Shown: positions 10,524 through 18,747, counted from the first letter of the stretch. The stretch: DNA of 64,000 bases from Pelagibacterales bacterium SAG-MED05 (GCA_014654415.1 JACWDC010000003.1:42255-106254), one strand, 5' to 3'. The notes: generated by a model from the sequence alone, not told the origin. Numbers and translations: made by a program.

Positions 10524-11972
10524 ATGGCAACAAACAAAACTGTTTTTTTCATGATTGGGGTGCTGCTTGTTGTCCTTGGGGTTTTTATGCTTGCTCCATA
10601 TATTATGCAGTTAGTATATAATGAAAATAATCACAGCTTTATTTCATCAGCATTTGTAACAATTTTTATAGGAATATTATTCATTCTATCTAACTTAGAA
10701 GAAGAGTTTAAACTTAACTTACGACAAACTTTTTTATTTTCAACACTAGCGTGGTTAATGGTTGCAATTTTTGGAAGCTTGCCTTTCCTTCTTTCTCCTG
10801 AAAAATTTACCTTTAGTGAGGCATTTTTTGAAAGTATGTCTGGCATCACTACTACTGGGGCAACAATAATTACTAATTTAGATAATAGCCCAAAAAGCAT
10901 TCTGTTATGGAGAGCAATAATGCAATGGCTTGGGGGAATTGGAATAGTTGTTATGGCAATTACAATTTTACCATTATTAAAAGTAGGAGGAATGCAATTA
11001 TTTAAAATGGAAGGGCCAGATACAACTGAAAAAATTTTACCTAGAACAATTGAAGTTGCTACTATTATTATCTCAACATATTTAGCTTTGACTTTACTAT
11101 GTGTGTTTTTCTACTGGCTATTTGGAATGTCAATATTTGACAGCATTTCTCATGCTATGACAACTATTGCTACTGGAGGATTTTCAACTCATAACGATTC
11201 TATAGGTTTTTTTAAAAATCCAAATATTGAAATTACAGCAAGTATTTTTATAGTCTTAGGGAGTATACCTTTCATTTCATACTTAAAATTTGTTAAAGGT
11301 AACAAAAAAATTTTTTTTCAAGATTTCCAAATTAAAGGCTTCGTTTACCTAATTCTTGTTTCTACATTAATTATGTTTTTGTATTTATTATTTATTAATT
11401 ATGAAAGCAATGTCTTGGATAAAGTTAGAATATCATCTTTTAATGTTATCTCTATTTTATCGGGGACAGGATATGTTACAGATGATTTTGGGTTGTGGGG
11501 AAATTTTTCTCTAATCTTTTTTTTATTCTTAATGTTTATTGGTGGGTGTGCTGGATCCACAGCATGTGGTATTAAAATTTTTAGACTACAAATGCTTGTT
11601 ATTTTTTTAAAGAATCAAATTAAAAAATTATTTTATCCAAATAGCGTAATAATAAATAAATATAACAATCAGAAAATATCAGATGAATTTATTAACTCGG
11701 TTATAGTTTTCATTTTTTCTTTCTTATTTATTTTTTTTATTATTGCTATGCTGCTATCTATCTCTGGGTTAGATTTTTTAACAGCTATTTCTGGTGCGGC
11801 AAGCGCAATATCAAATGTAGGGCCTGGCTTGGGAGGTGTAATTGGTCCAGACGGGAACTATAAAACTATTCCTGATCTATCAAAATGGATATTGTCAATA
11901 GGAATGTTGCTTGGAAGATTGGAATTACTTGCAGTGTTAGTATTGTTTTTTCCATCTTTTTGGAGAAATTAA
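10524..11972 (+). CDS. trkH: Trk/Ktr-type potassium uptake protein TrkH
   Basis: FFESMSGITTTGATIITNLD, GGCAGSTACGIKIFRL, SNVGPGLG selectivity-filter-like repeats. Confidence 0.93.
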   Translation: MATNKTVFFMIGVLLVVLGVFMLAPYIMQLVYNENNHSFISSAFVTIFIGILFILSNLEEEFKLNLRQTFLFSTLAWLMVAIFGSLPFLLSPEKFTFSEAFFESMSGITTTGATIITNLDNSPKSILLWRAIMQWLGGIGIVVMAITILPLLKVGGMQLFKMEGPDTTEKILPRTIEVATIIISTYLALTLLCVFFYWLFGMSIFDSISHAMTTIATGGFSTHNDSIGFFKNPNIEITASIFIVLGSIPFISYLKFVKGNKKIFFQDFQIKGFVYLILVSTLIMFLYLLFINYESNVLDKVRISSFNVISILSGTGYVTDDFGLWGNFSLIFFLFLMFIGGCAGSTACGIKIFRLQMLVIFLKNQIKKLFYPNSVIINKYNNQKISDEFINSVIVFIFSFLFIFFIIAMLLSISGLDFLTAISGAASAISNVGPGLGGVIGPDGNYKTIPDLSKWILSIGMLLGRLELLAVLVLFFPSFWRN

Positions 11973-11987
11973 AAAAAATAATTAATT

Positions 11988-13361
11988 ATGGAAATATATA
12001 AAAAACAAACATTATCTGAAACTTTCTCTGTTTATTTTGATAAACGAATGATTAGAATATTATTGCTTGGAGCTATTAGTGGATTTCCATGGGTATTAAT
12101 AGGCAGTAGTTTAAGTTTATGGCTTAAAGAAGATGGGTTAAGCCGTAGTACCATTGGCTGGGCTGGATTAATTTTTGCTGTTTATGCTTTTAATTATTTG
12201 TGGGCACCAATAATCGATAGAATTAGAATTCCTTGGTTGACTGATAAAATTGGTCACAGACGTGGATGGATTGTTACAATGCAAACTATAATTTTATTAA
12301 GTCTAGTTTGTTGGAGTTTTGTAAATCCAACTGCAAATTTAGCTTTGGTTATTAGTATTGGATTAATAATCGCTATTGCTTCAGCCACACAAGACATCAC
12401 TGTTGATGCTCTTAGAATTGAACAAATCGGAGAACATGAAGGAAAGTCAATGCAAGCTGGTGCGGCTATGGCTGTTGTTGGATGGTGGACTGGCTATAAG
12501 TTGGGTGGAGTTATAGCATTAAACTTTGCAGAGTTTTTTGAATTAGCAGGATTTGAAAATTACTGGCAAATTACTTTCTTGGTTTTAGGTATAGTAATTA
12601 TAGCCTGTAATATAGGATTGATGTTTGTGCACGAACCACAACCAACTGATAGAAAAGAATCTCAAGCAAAAACTGATAAATTGATCGAAGATAAGTTGGG
12701 TTCCTCTAATTTTGCAACAAAAACTTTGGCATGGATTACAGGAACAGTTGCTGGTCCTGTGATGAGTTTTTTCAAAAAAAATGGTTTTAATATTGCCTTA
12801 GCTATCTTAGGATTTGTTTTTCTTTTTAAAATTGGTGAAGCATTTCTAGGTAGAATGTCGGTAATATTTTATAAAGAAATAGGTTTTACTAAATCAGACA
12901 TCGCGCTTTATTCTAAAGGATTAGGATGGATAACCACTGTGATATTTACTTTGCTTGGAGGTTTGTTTGCAATTCGCTCTGGCGTTATAAAAGCAATGTT
13001 TGTCTCTGGTATATTGATGGCATCTACTAACTTGTTATTTTCTTTGTTAGCTTGGTCTGGAAAATCTGAATTACTTTTTGCGATAGCTGTAATTTTTGAT
13101 GATATGGCAGCAGCATTTGCAACTGTTGCTTTTGTAGCATTTATTTCAATGCTAGTTGATAGAACTTATACCGCTACTCAATACGCTCTTCTTGCTTCGA
13201 TCGGAACTGCAGGTAGAACTACTTTAGCAGCATCATCTGGTGCATTGGTCGATTGGTTAAATGGAGATTGGGGTATTTTCTTTATAATTACTGCTGGAAT
13301 GGTAATACCTTCATTGATTTTTCTTTATATTATTAAAGATAAACTTAAGTTGAATGACTAA
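11988..13361 (+). CDS. MFS transporter, AmpG-like
   Basis: ~12 TM; GFPWVLIGSSLSLWLKEDGLSRSTIGWAGLIFAVYAFNYLWAPIIDR, SATQDITVDALRIEQI. Confidence 0.8.
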   Translation: MEIYKKQTLSETFSVYFDKRMIRILLLGAISGFPWVLIGSSLSLWLKEDGLSRSTIGWAGLIFAVYAFNYLWAPIIDRIRIPWLTDKIGHRRGWIVTMQTIILLSLVCWSFVNPTANLALVISIGLIIAIASATQDITVDALRIEQIGEHEGKSMQAGAAMAVVGWWTGYKLGGVIALNFAEFFELAGFENYWQITFLVLGIVIIACNIGLMFVHEPQPTDRKESQAKTDKLIEDKLGSSNFATKTLAWITGTVAGPVMSFFKKNGFNIALAILGFVFLFKIGEAFLGRMSVIFYKEIGFTKSDIALYSKGLGWITTVIFTLLGGLFAIRSGVIKAMFVSGILMASTNLLFSLLAWSGKSELLFAIAVIFDDMAAAFATVAFVAFISMLVDRTYTATQYALLASIGTAGRTTLAASSGALVDWLNGDWGIFFIITAGMVIPSLIFLYIIKDKLKLND

Positions 13362-14094
13362 ATATCTTACAAATAATTTTGTAGTTATAAATCTTTACAA
13401 AAAACCCTCAAGTAAATCTGAAGTCGTAACACAAATGATTTATGGAGATAGCTTTTCGGTATTCAAAAAAACTAGAAAATGGCTTAAAGTAAAAATTAAA
13501 GAGGATAATTATAAAGGCTATGTACAAAATAAAAATTTTTCTCATTTTTTAAAACCAACTCATAAGATAAATGTTTTAAAAGCAAAAGTGTACGAATTTC
13601 CAAACAAAAAGAAAAAAACTAATGAAATATCATTTGGTTCAAAAATAAAAGTCATAGAAAATAAAGCTAGGTTCTTTAGGTTTTCTAAAGGGTGGATAAG
13701 CAAAAATGATGTAAAACCTATTTCGTATAAAGAAAAAGATCCTTTTAGAAGAATATCTATATTTAAAAATATTAAATATAAATGGGGTGGAAAATCTTTT
13801 AAAGGAATTGACTGCTCAGCTTTGATACAGTTGTTTCTAAACTTTAATAATAAGTTTTGTCCAAGGGATGCAAAAGATCAAGTAAAATATTTTAAAAAAA
13901 ACATAAAATTAAAAAATATTAAAAAAAATGATATTATTTATTGGAAAGGTCATGTTGCTTTAGCTCTTTCAAAAAAAAAGCTTATCCATGCTTATGGACC
14001 GATGAAAAAAACCCTAATCATGGACATTGATCAAACAATTAAAAGAATAGACCGAACTGCTAAATTAAAAGTAATTGGAATAAAAAGGGTATAA
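13354..14094 (+). CDS. NlpC/P60 family peptidase with N-terminal SH3b-like domains
   Basis: SH3-like YKGYVQNKNF repeats, then YKWGGKSFKGIDCSALIQLFL and GHVALALSKKKLIHAYG (Cys/His catalytic motifs). Confidence 0.88.
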   Translation: MTKYLTNNFVVINLYKKPSSKSEVVTQMIYGDSFSVFKKTRKWLKVKIKEDNYKGYVQNKNFSHFLKPTHKINVLKAKVYEFPNKKKKTNEISFGSKIKVIENKARFFRFSKGWISKNDVKPISYKEKDPFRRISIFKNIKYKWGGKSFKGIDCSALIQLFLNFNNKFCPRDAKDQVKYFKKNIKLKNIKKNDIIYWKGHVALALSKKKLIHAYGPMKKTLIMDIDQTIKRIDRTAKLKVIGIKRV

Positions 14095-14192
14095 ATAGCA
14101 AAGGCAGCTTCAGTCTCCCTCCACTGCCCTTGAATTCAATTTAATTGATTCGAGCTTTTAATTTAAGACTCTTTTTAATTGTATGTTAATAA

Positions 14193-14429
14193 CTATTTTA
14201 ATAATTTTCTGTAGGCAAATATTACCGCAAATACAATTATCAATGCTGCTATACCTTGACTTCCCAAACTATTGAGTAGTCTAATTAAATTCTCAGTAAC
14301 TTGAGTGCCAAAAAAAGCAACATTAGGTCCAAATATTACTTCTGCAATAACTGATACAGCTAGTAAAAGAACACCGACTTCTAAGAAACTATTTAAATAA
14401 TATTTAATTTTAGATATCCATTTATTCAT
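14193..14429 (-). CDS. small hydrophobic membrane protein (78 aa), paralogue of 14539..14754
   Basis: ORF track; aligns with 71-aa neighbour over ...GPNVAFFGTQVTENLIRLLNSLGSQGIAALIIVFAVIFAYRK. Confidence 0.65.
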   Translation of the reverse strand: MNKWISKIKYYLNSFLEVGVLLLAVSVIAEVIFGPNVAFFGTQVTENLIRLLNSLGSQGIAALIIVFAVIFAYRKLLK

Positions 14430-14446
14430 AATTTTATCTCTTCACA

Positions 14447-14497
14447 CTTATTGCCCCGACTTAAATCAATAAGAGGAGGAAAAGTTGGGGCAATAAG
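14447..14497 (-). other. 16-bp hairpin between the two small membrane-protein genes
   Basis: CTTATTGCCCCGACTT (14447-14462) / AAGTTGGGGCAATAAG (14482-14497), one G.T position; 19-nt loop. Confidence 0.7.
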
Positions 14498-14538
14498 CAA
14501 ATTGCAGTTACTTTGGGAGTTCACTGCGAGTATTTTAT

Positions 14539-14754
14539 TTACTTATAAAATCCTAGGATGACTATAGCTGCTACTAAACCAACTATTCCCGCATCCCCTA
14601 GAGCTTGCACTAGTCCAATAATATTGTCGGCTATTCCGCCAACAAATGGAACATTGCCGCCCAATAATGAAACAACGATACCTAAACCAAGTAGTGATAT
14701 CACCACTGAAGTTAAAGAGTTTACCGTTGAATTTAATCCTGATAACATTTTCAT
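14539..14754 (-). CDS. small hydrophobic membrane protein (71 aa)
   Basis: MKMLSGLNSTVNSLTSVVISLLGLGIVVSLLGGNVPFVGGIADNIIGLVQALGDAGIVGLVAAIVILGFYK; SD-like AGAGAGG upstream. Confidence 0.7.
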   Translation of the reverse strand: MKMLSGLNSTVNSLTSVVISLLGLGIVVSLLGGNVPFVGGIADNIIGLVQALGDAGIVGLVAAIVILGFYK

Positions 14755-14782
14755 AGCTACCTCTCTTTTTTGTTCACAGTAA

Positions 14783-14806
14783 ACAAAACGAACTGATTCG
14801 TTTTGT
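14783..14806 (-). promoter_or_regulatory. 5'-leader hairpin (perfect 10-bp stem, 4-nt loop)
   Basis: ACAAAACGAA-CTGA-TTCGTTTTGT, located between the SD of ORF 14539..14754 and its upstream region. Confidence 0.7.
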
Positions 14807-14928
14807 ATTTAATACTTTATCATTTTCGGAATCCAACATCCTCTATTAAGGTTGTTCATTTTGAGTCTTTGTGACTCATTATTGAGCTATTATTAATAAT
14901 TTTGACTCATTTTGGTCATTACTAATAA

Positions 14929-15002
14929 TGGCGGAGAGAGTGGGATTCGAACCCACGAAACGGTTTCCCGTTTACACACTTTCCAAGCGTGCGCCTTCAA
15001 CC
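14929..15002 (-). repeat. truncated tRNA-Ser copy 1 (3' 74 nt incl. CCA; lacks 5' acceptor/D-arm side)
   Basis: tggcggagagagtgggattcgaacccacgaaacggtttcccgtttacacactttccaagcgtgcgccttcaacc; 3 differences from intact tRNA 17661-17734. Confidence 0.9.
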
Positions 15003-15056
15003 TAGCGGCTTAGAATCGTTGATTAACTTTCAATTTATTTTTAAGACTTTAAAAAA

Positions 15057-15088
15057 ATTGGTCTAGCGACGACCATATGGCGACCAAT
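15057..15088 (-). terminator. Rho-independent terminator of autotransporter gene
   Basis: Minus strand ATTGGTC ... GACCAAT followed by TTTTTTT; just past stop of 15094..16833. Confidence 0.65.
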
Positions 15089-15093
15089 CTTAA

Positions 15094-16833
15094 TTAAAAA
15101 TTTAGTTTAAATCCTAAATTTCCACTTAAGCTTTTAACATCCTGATTAGTATTTTTTGCAGAAATACTAGCAGTAAATTTTCCATTATCTGTAATCTTTT
15201 TTTCGTAACCTAAATTAGCAACTAATGAAATCTCTCTTGTAAGAGCATTATCTTGTTTGTACGTGGCGCTTGTGCCATTAATTGAATAAACTTGAGATTT
15301 GTCTCCTACCAAATTTCTAAAATCTAATAACCAACCTAGATTAAAATTATTATTATCATTATTTATAAGATTGTATTTATCAGAAAAAAATACAGACACG
15401 TTTCCCACTTTTCTATTTCTCCATGAATAATATTTGCTCTCATCATAACTTGGAGTAATTGAAAAACTTCCAGTTAATCCAACATTTGGAATAAGCTTGG
15501 GGTTAGTTTTTGTTACACCAGAATGTACTTCGAAAGTTTGGTAATTACTGTCTATATCTAATTTACCTGATGATGTTGTGTTTGTTAAAATTGTTCTCTC
15601 ACCCTCTTTTAAAGTAATTCCACCTAAAATAAAAGAGTCTAAGTTTAAAAGATATTTATTGCTTGGAAAATACAATCCAGCAGAAACATTTTGATATGTT
15701 ATTTTATGATCTTTTTCAAAATCTTGAACTCCAGCTTCAAAAGCAAGAATGAAATCTGAATTTTCTAAAGGTGAAATTAAATTAGCTCCCACATTAAATA
15801 AATCGTACTCTAAAGCCAGATTTGTAGCATGTCCTTTTCGATTTAAAAGAGAGGTATAAGTTTCTCCCCAACCATTACCATCATATAAATTTTCTGAGTC
15901 TTTGTATCTGTTTAAAAATTGTCTTATGTTTAGAGATTTATAACTTAAAAGTTCATCTAACGTCTCGCTTCCTCCTTGACCAACTGATCCTGCCGATCCT
16001 TTTACTACTTGATTGCCATCTAAATCTTGTAAAGTGAAGCTACCTGCAGTTTCATAAAAGTAACCTTGACCAACACCATGTTGAAATTTTAATGTGTTTC
16101 CAGTTGTTGTTCCTCCATCAATTTTACCAACTAAAATACTTTTATCTTTAAGTGTAATAGTGTTGTTGTTACCTACTATTGCTATACCTGCATTGGAGGG
16201 GCTGTTTCTATTATCTATAGTCCCGCTGTTAACTAATGTTGAACTTGTATCTATTTGTACTGTTGCAAATGTTGATGTGTTGTAAATAATTCCTCCAGAC
16301 TCATTTGTAAAAGTTGCATCTGTTGCTCCATCATAAAAATATATAGCTCTGTTCTCCACACTATAAATTGTGCCTGCATTAGTAATTGATGCACCAGTAG
16401 CATCCTCAGTCCCAACAGATTGTTGTACAATTGCATTTGTATCGGCAAATATTAAACCTCCGGATTTATTTGTAATAGTAGCATTTTGAGAGTCTTGTAG
16501 TTGAATTGCTTTGGATGAAGTCGCTTCAATGGTTCCGGAGTTGGTCACAGTCAAACCACTTGTCTCTCTCCCCATTATAGCGTTGCTTTTACCTTGAATA
16601 ACTCCACCAGACTCTACAACTACCGTAGCATTATCAATTTCATTTCCAGCAGCAATATATCCTCGAACAATATTATTTAAATCGCCATCGAGCGTCCCGC
16701 TTATAGTTAGTGTTGAGCTTGCTTGAAGATCTTCCCTAGTTGCTTGCGTTCCAGAAATTTCGACATCGGCAGCATATAACTGCTTAGGTGAATTCAAATA
16801 GATAAAAATTATTACTAATATTAAAATACGCAT
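15094..16833 (-). CDS. autotransporter-like outer membrane protein (beta-helix passenger + C-terminal beta-barrel)
   Basis: Signal peptide; repeated N(S/A)GTI / ESGGxI passenger motifs; ~280-aa C-terminal region of alternating strands ending in ...GNLGFKLNF (terminal Phe). Confidence 0.8.
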   Translation of the reverse strand: MRILILVIIFIYLNSPKQLYAADVEISGTQATREDLQASSTLTISGTLDGDLNNIVRGYIAAGNEIDNATVVVESGGVIQGKSNAIMGRETSGLTVTNSGTIEATSSKAIQLQDSQNATITNKSGGLIFADTNAIVQQSVGTEDATGASITNAGTIYSVENRAIYFYDGATDATFTNESGGIIYNTSTFATVQIDTSSTLVNSGTIDNRNSPSNAGIAIVGNNNTITLKDKSILVGKIDGGTTTGNTLKFQHGVGQGYFYETAGSFTLQDLDGNQVVKGSAGSVGQGGSETLDELLSYKSLNIRQFLNRYKDSENLYDGNGWGETYTSLLNRKGHATNLALEYDLFNVGANLISPLENSDFILAFEAGVQDFEKDHKITYQNVSAGLYFPSNKYLLNLDSFILGGITLKEGERTILTNTTSSGKLDIDSNYQTFEVHSGVTKTNPKLIPNVGLTGSFSITPSYDESKYYSWRNRKVGNVSVFFSDKYNLINNDNNNFNLGWLLDFRNLVGDKSQVYSINGTSATYKQDNALTREISLVANLGYEKKITDNGKFTASISAKNTNQDVKSLSGNLGFKLNF

Positions 16834-16899
16834 AATCTTTTATTTTTTTAATAGGTATACCTTAATATTTATAAAACTGAAGCATTTCAAAATGGATAT

Positions 16900-16976
16900 A
16901 AATGGCGGAGAGAGAGGGATTCGAACCCTCGAAACGGTTTCCCGTTTACACGCTTTCCAAGCGTGCGCCTTCAACC
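16900..16976 (-). repeat. truncated tRNA-Ser copy 2 (perfect 77-bp direct repeat of 17658..17734)
   Basis: aaatggcggagagagagggattcgaaccctcgaaacggtttcccgtttacacgctttccaagcgtgcgccttcaacc identical to tRNA 3' part; then diverges (tagcactc vs actcggcc). Confidence 0.93.
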
Positions 16977-17064
16977 TAGCACTCTAAAGTTATTAATTAG
17001 TGCTAATTAATTTTTTGAAATTTGATAAAATTTTAGCTGGTGACAGCAATACGGAGTCAGACAT

Positions 17065-17352
17065 TTATTGAGCACGATATCCTTTTTGAATCATGCATCT
17101 ATCATAAGCTGCATTATTTTGAGCTATACGTTCCATAGCTATACCAAGTTCATCTGGGGCACACATTAAAGGATTTCTGCAAATATAAGTTGGAGCTACT
17201 GCGTTAGCAGTTGCACCACAATATCTTTTATCAGTATCTAAATTAGAGTTATTCCCAGATTGATGTGACCAGGTAGTTGCACAACTAGTAAATAAAACAC
17301 CTACCGCAAGCAAAGCTAATATTTTGTGTATTCTCATATAAAGCACCAACAA
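17065..17352 (-). CDS. small lipoprotein-like Cys-containing protein (start possibly at 17337)
   Basis: MRIHKILALLAVGVLFTSCATTWSHQSG... lipobox-like FTSC, then YCG..ICRNPLMC..RCMIQKGYRAQ. Confidence 0.65.
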   Translation of the reverse strand: MLVLYMRIHKILALLAVGVLFTSCATTWSHQSGNNSNLDTDKRYCGATANAVAPTYICRNPLMCAPDELGIAMERIAQNNAAYDRCMIQKGYRAQ

Positions 17353-17354
17353 AC

Positions 17355-17564
17355 TTAACCGTTAATTGATAACGGACAAAGATCAGTACTTTTTAGTGTT
17401 AAAGCTCTATCTGATCCTAAGCAATCGTATATGCAAATTTTGTTAAATCCAGATGTGTATTCACCTTTTTTAAAACAAGTTGCAGCATTTGCTATAGCTA
17501 TAGGATAAGCATAACTAATCAAAGTGATAGTTATAAAAGCTATTATGTTTCTAAGAGTTTTCAT
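17355..17564 (-). CDS. small secreted Cys-rich protein (69 aa)
   Basis: MKTLRNIIAFITITLISYAYPIAIANAATCFKKGEYTSGFNKICIYDCLGSDRALTLKSTDLCPLSING; signal peptide; 4 Cys in mature part; 2 bp from next ORF. Confidence 0.65.
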   Translation of the reverse strand: MKTLRNIIAFITITLISYAYPIAIANAATCFKKGEYTSGFNKICIYDCLGSDRALTLKSTDLCPLSING

Positions 17565-17660
17565 AAAAATTAAAAAAGCTTAGCAAATCTTAATCTAGAC
17601 AGCAATACGTCATCAAAAATAAATTTTAATATATTTGAGGTTGTATAAGGCTACTTGAAA

Positions 17661-17750
17661 TGGCGGAGAGAGAGGGATTCGAACCCTCGAAACGGTTTCC
17701 CGTTTACACGCTTTCCAAGCGTGCGCCTTCAACCACTCGGCCACCTCTCC
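17661..17750 (-). tRNA. tRNA-Ser(GGA), intact, CCA encoded
   Basis: GGAGAGGTGGCCGAGTGGTTGAAGGCGCACGCTTGGAAAGCGTGTAAACGGGAAACCGTTTCGAGGGTTCGAATCCCTCTCTCTCCGCCA; anticodon loop TTGGAAA. Confidence 0.97.
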
Positions 17751-17825
17751 GATATATCAATTTAATACTAAAAAGAGTAAGATAAAACAAATTTCAAACA
17801 TTATTGGAAATTAAAAATCTATTTA

Positions 17826-18743
17826 ATGAAAAAAGGTAAATATCTTATAACTGGAAGTGCTGGATTTATTGGGTCTCACTTAGTTAAAAAAATTTCCAAT
17901 GAATATGATCTTATTCTAGTAGATGATCTTTCGAAAGGGTCTCTGAAGTTTATTCCAAAAAAATACAGAAAAAAATTAATTAAGAAAAAAATTCAAGATC
18001 TTCATAAAGTTAACATCAAAAAGCTTAAAGGTATATTTCATTTAGCCGCTCAATCATCAGTTCCTTTTTCTCTAAAAAATTTAAACGAAAGTAGCACCAA
18101 TAATCTTTCAAGTTCTATTAAAGTTTTTGATTTAGCAAAAAAATATTCAGTGCCCATAGTCTATGCTTCTTCATCTGCAATTTATGGACATTTATCTAAA
18201 GGAAAAGACTCTGTAAAAAGATATTCAATTACTTCCCCATATGCGCAAGATAAATTGACTTTAGAAAATTACGCTAAAATGAGTTTTGATGTTTTCAAAA
18301 TTTCTTCCGTTGGCTTAAGATTATTTAATGTATACGGACCAGGACAAAATCCAAATAACCCTTATTCTGCGGTAATACCAATATTTTTAAACAAGATGAA
18401 AAAAAACATTTCAGTTACAATAAATGGTGGATATCAAACTCGAGATTTTATCTTTGTAGATGATGTAATTAAAATAATGCTTCTTTCTATGAAAAAAGTT
18501 CAAAATAATAAAAAATATGAAATTTTTAATGTTGGTACTAATAGATCTGTAACAATTAATTATTTGTATAGTTTGATAAAAAATAAATTAGGATCGAAAA
18601 GTAAATTTAAAAGAAGGAAACTTGATAAATTTGACCCTAAAAAATCCTCTGGAACTTTTAAAAAAATGAATAGGTTTTTAAATTTAAAAAAATCTTTTTT
18701 TACGAAATTAGAGGATGGAATTCAAAAAACTATAGATTATTAA
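17826..18743 (+). CDS. NAD-dependent epimerase/dehydratase (UDP-glucose 4-epimerase-like)
   Basis: ITGSAGFIGSHLVKKI, YASSSAIYG, YAQDKL, RLFNVYGPGQNPNNPYSAVIP. Confidence 0.88.
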   Translation: MKKGKYLITGSAGFIGSHLVKKISNEYDLILVDDLSKGSLKFIPKKYRKKLIKKKIQDLHKVNIKKLKGIFHLAAQSSVPFSLKNLNESSTNNLSSSIKVFDLAKKYSVPIVYASSSAIYGHLSKGKDSVKRYSITSPYAQDKLTLENYAKMSFDVFKISSVGLRLFNVYGPGQNPNNPYSAVIPIFLNKMKKNISVTINGGYQTRDFIFVDDVIKIMLLSMKKVQNNKKYEIFNVGTNRSVTINYLYSLIKNKLGSKSKFKRRKLDKFDPKKSSGTFKKMNRFLNLKKSFFTKLEDGIQKTIDY

Positions 18744-18747
18744 AATT

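Noticed and set aside
14095-14160. Possible ncRNA/riboswitch at GGCAG...CTGCC after nlpC
   Set aside because: Only a 5-bp stem is evident; more likely a simple convergent terminator; no match to a riboswitch consensus I can recall.
14558-14782. 74-aa plus-strand ORF (MTIAATKPTIPASPRACTSP...)
   Set aside because: Exact antisense shadow of the 71-aa membrane protein, which has an SD, leader and paralogue; composition looks non-coding.
16251-16448. 65-aa minus ORF and 63-aa plus ORF (16094..16285) inside the autotransporter gene
   Set aside because: Alternative-frame and antisense artefacts of a repetitive passenger domain.
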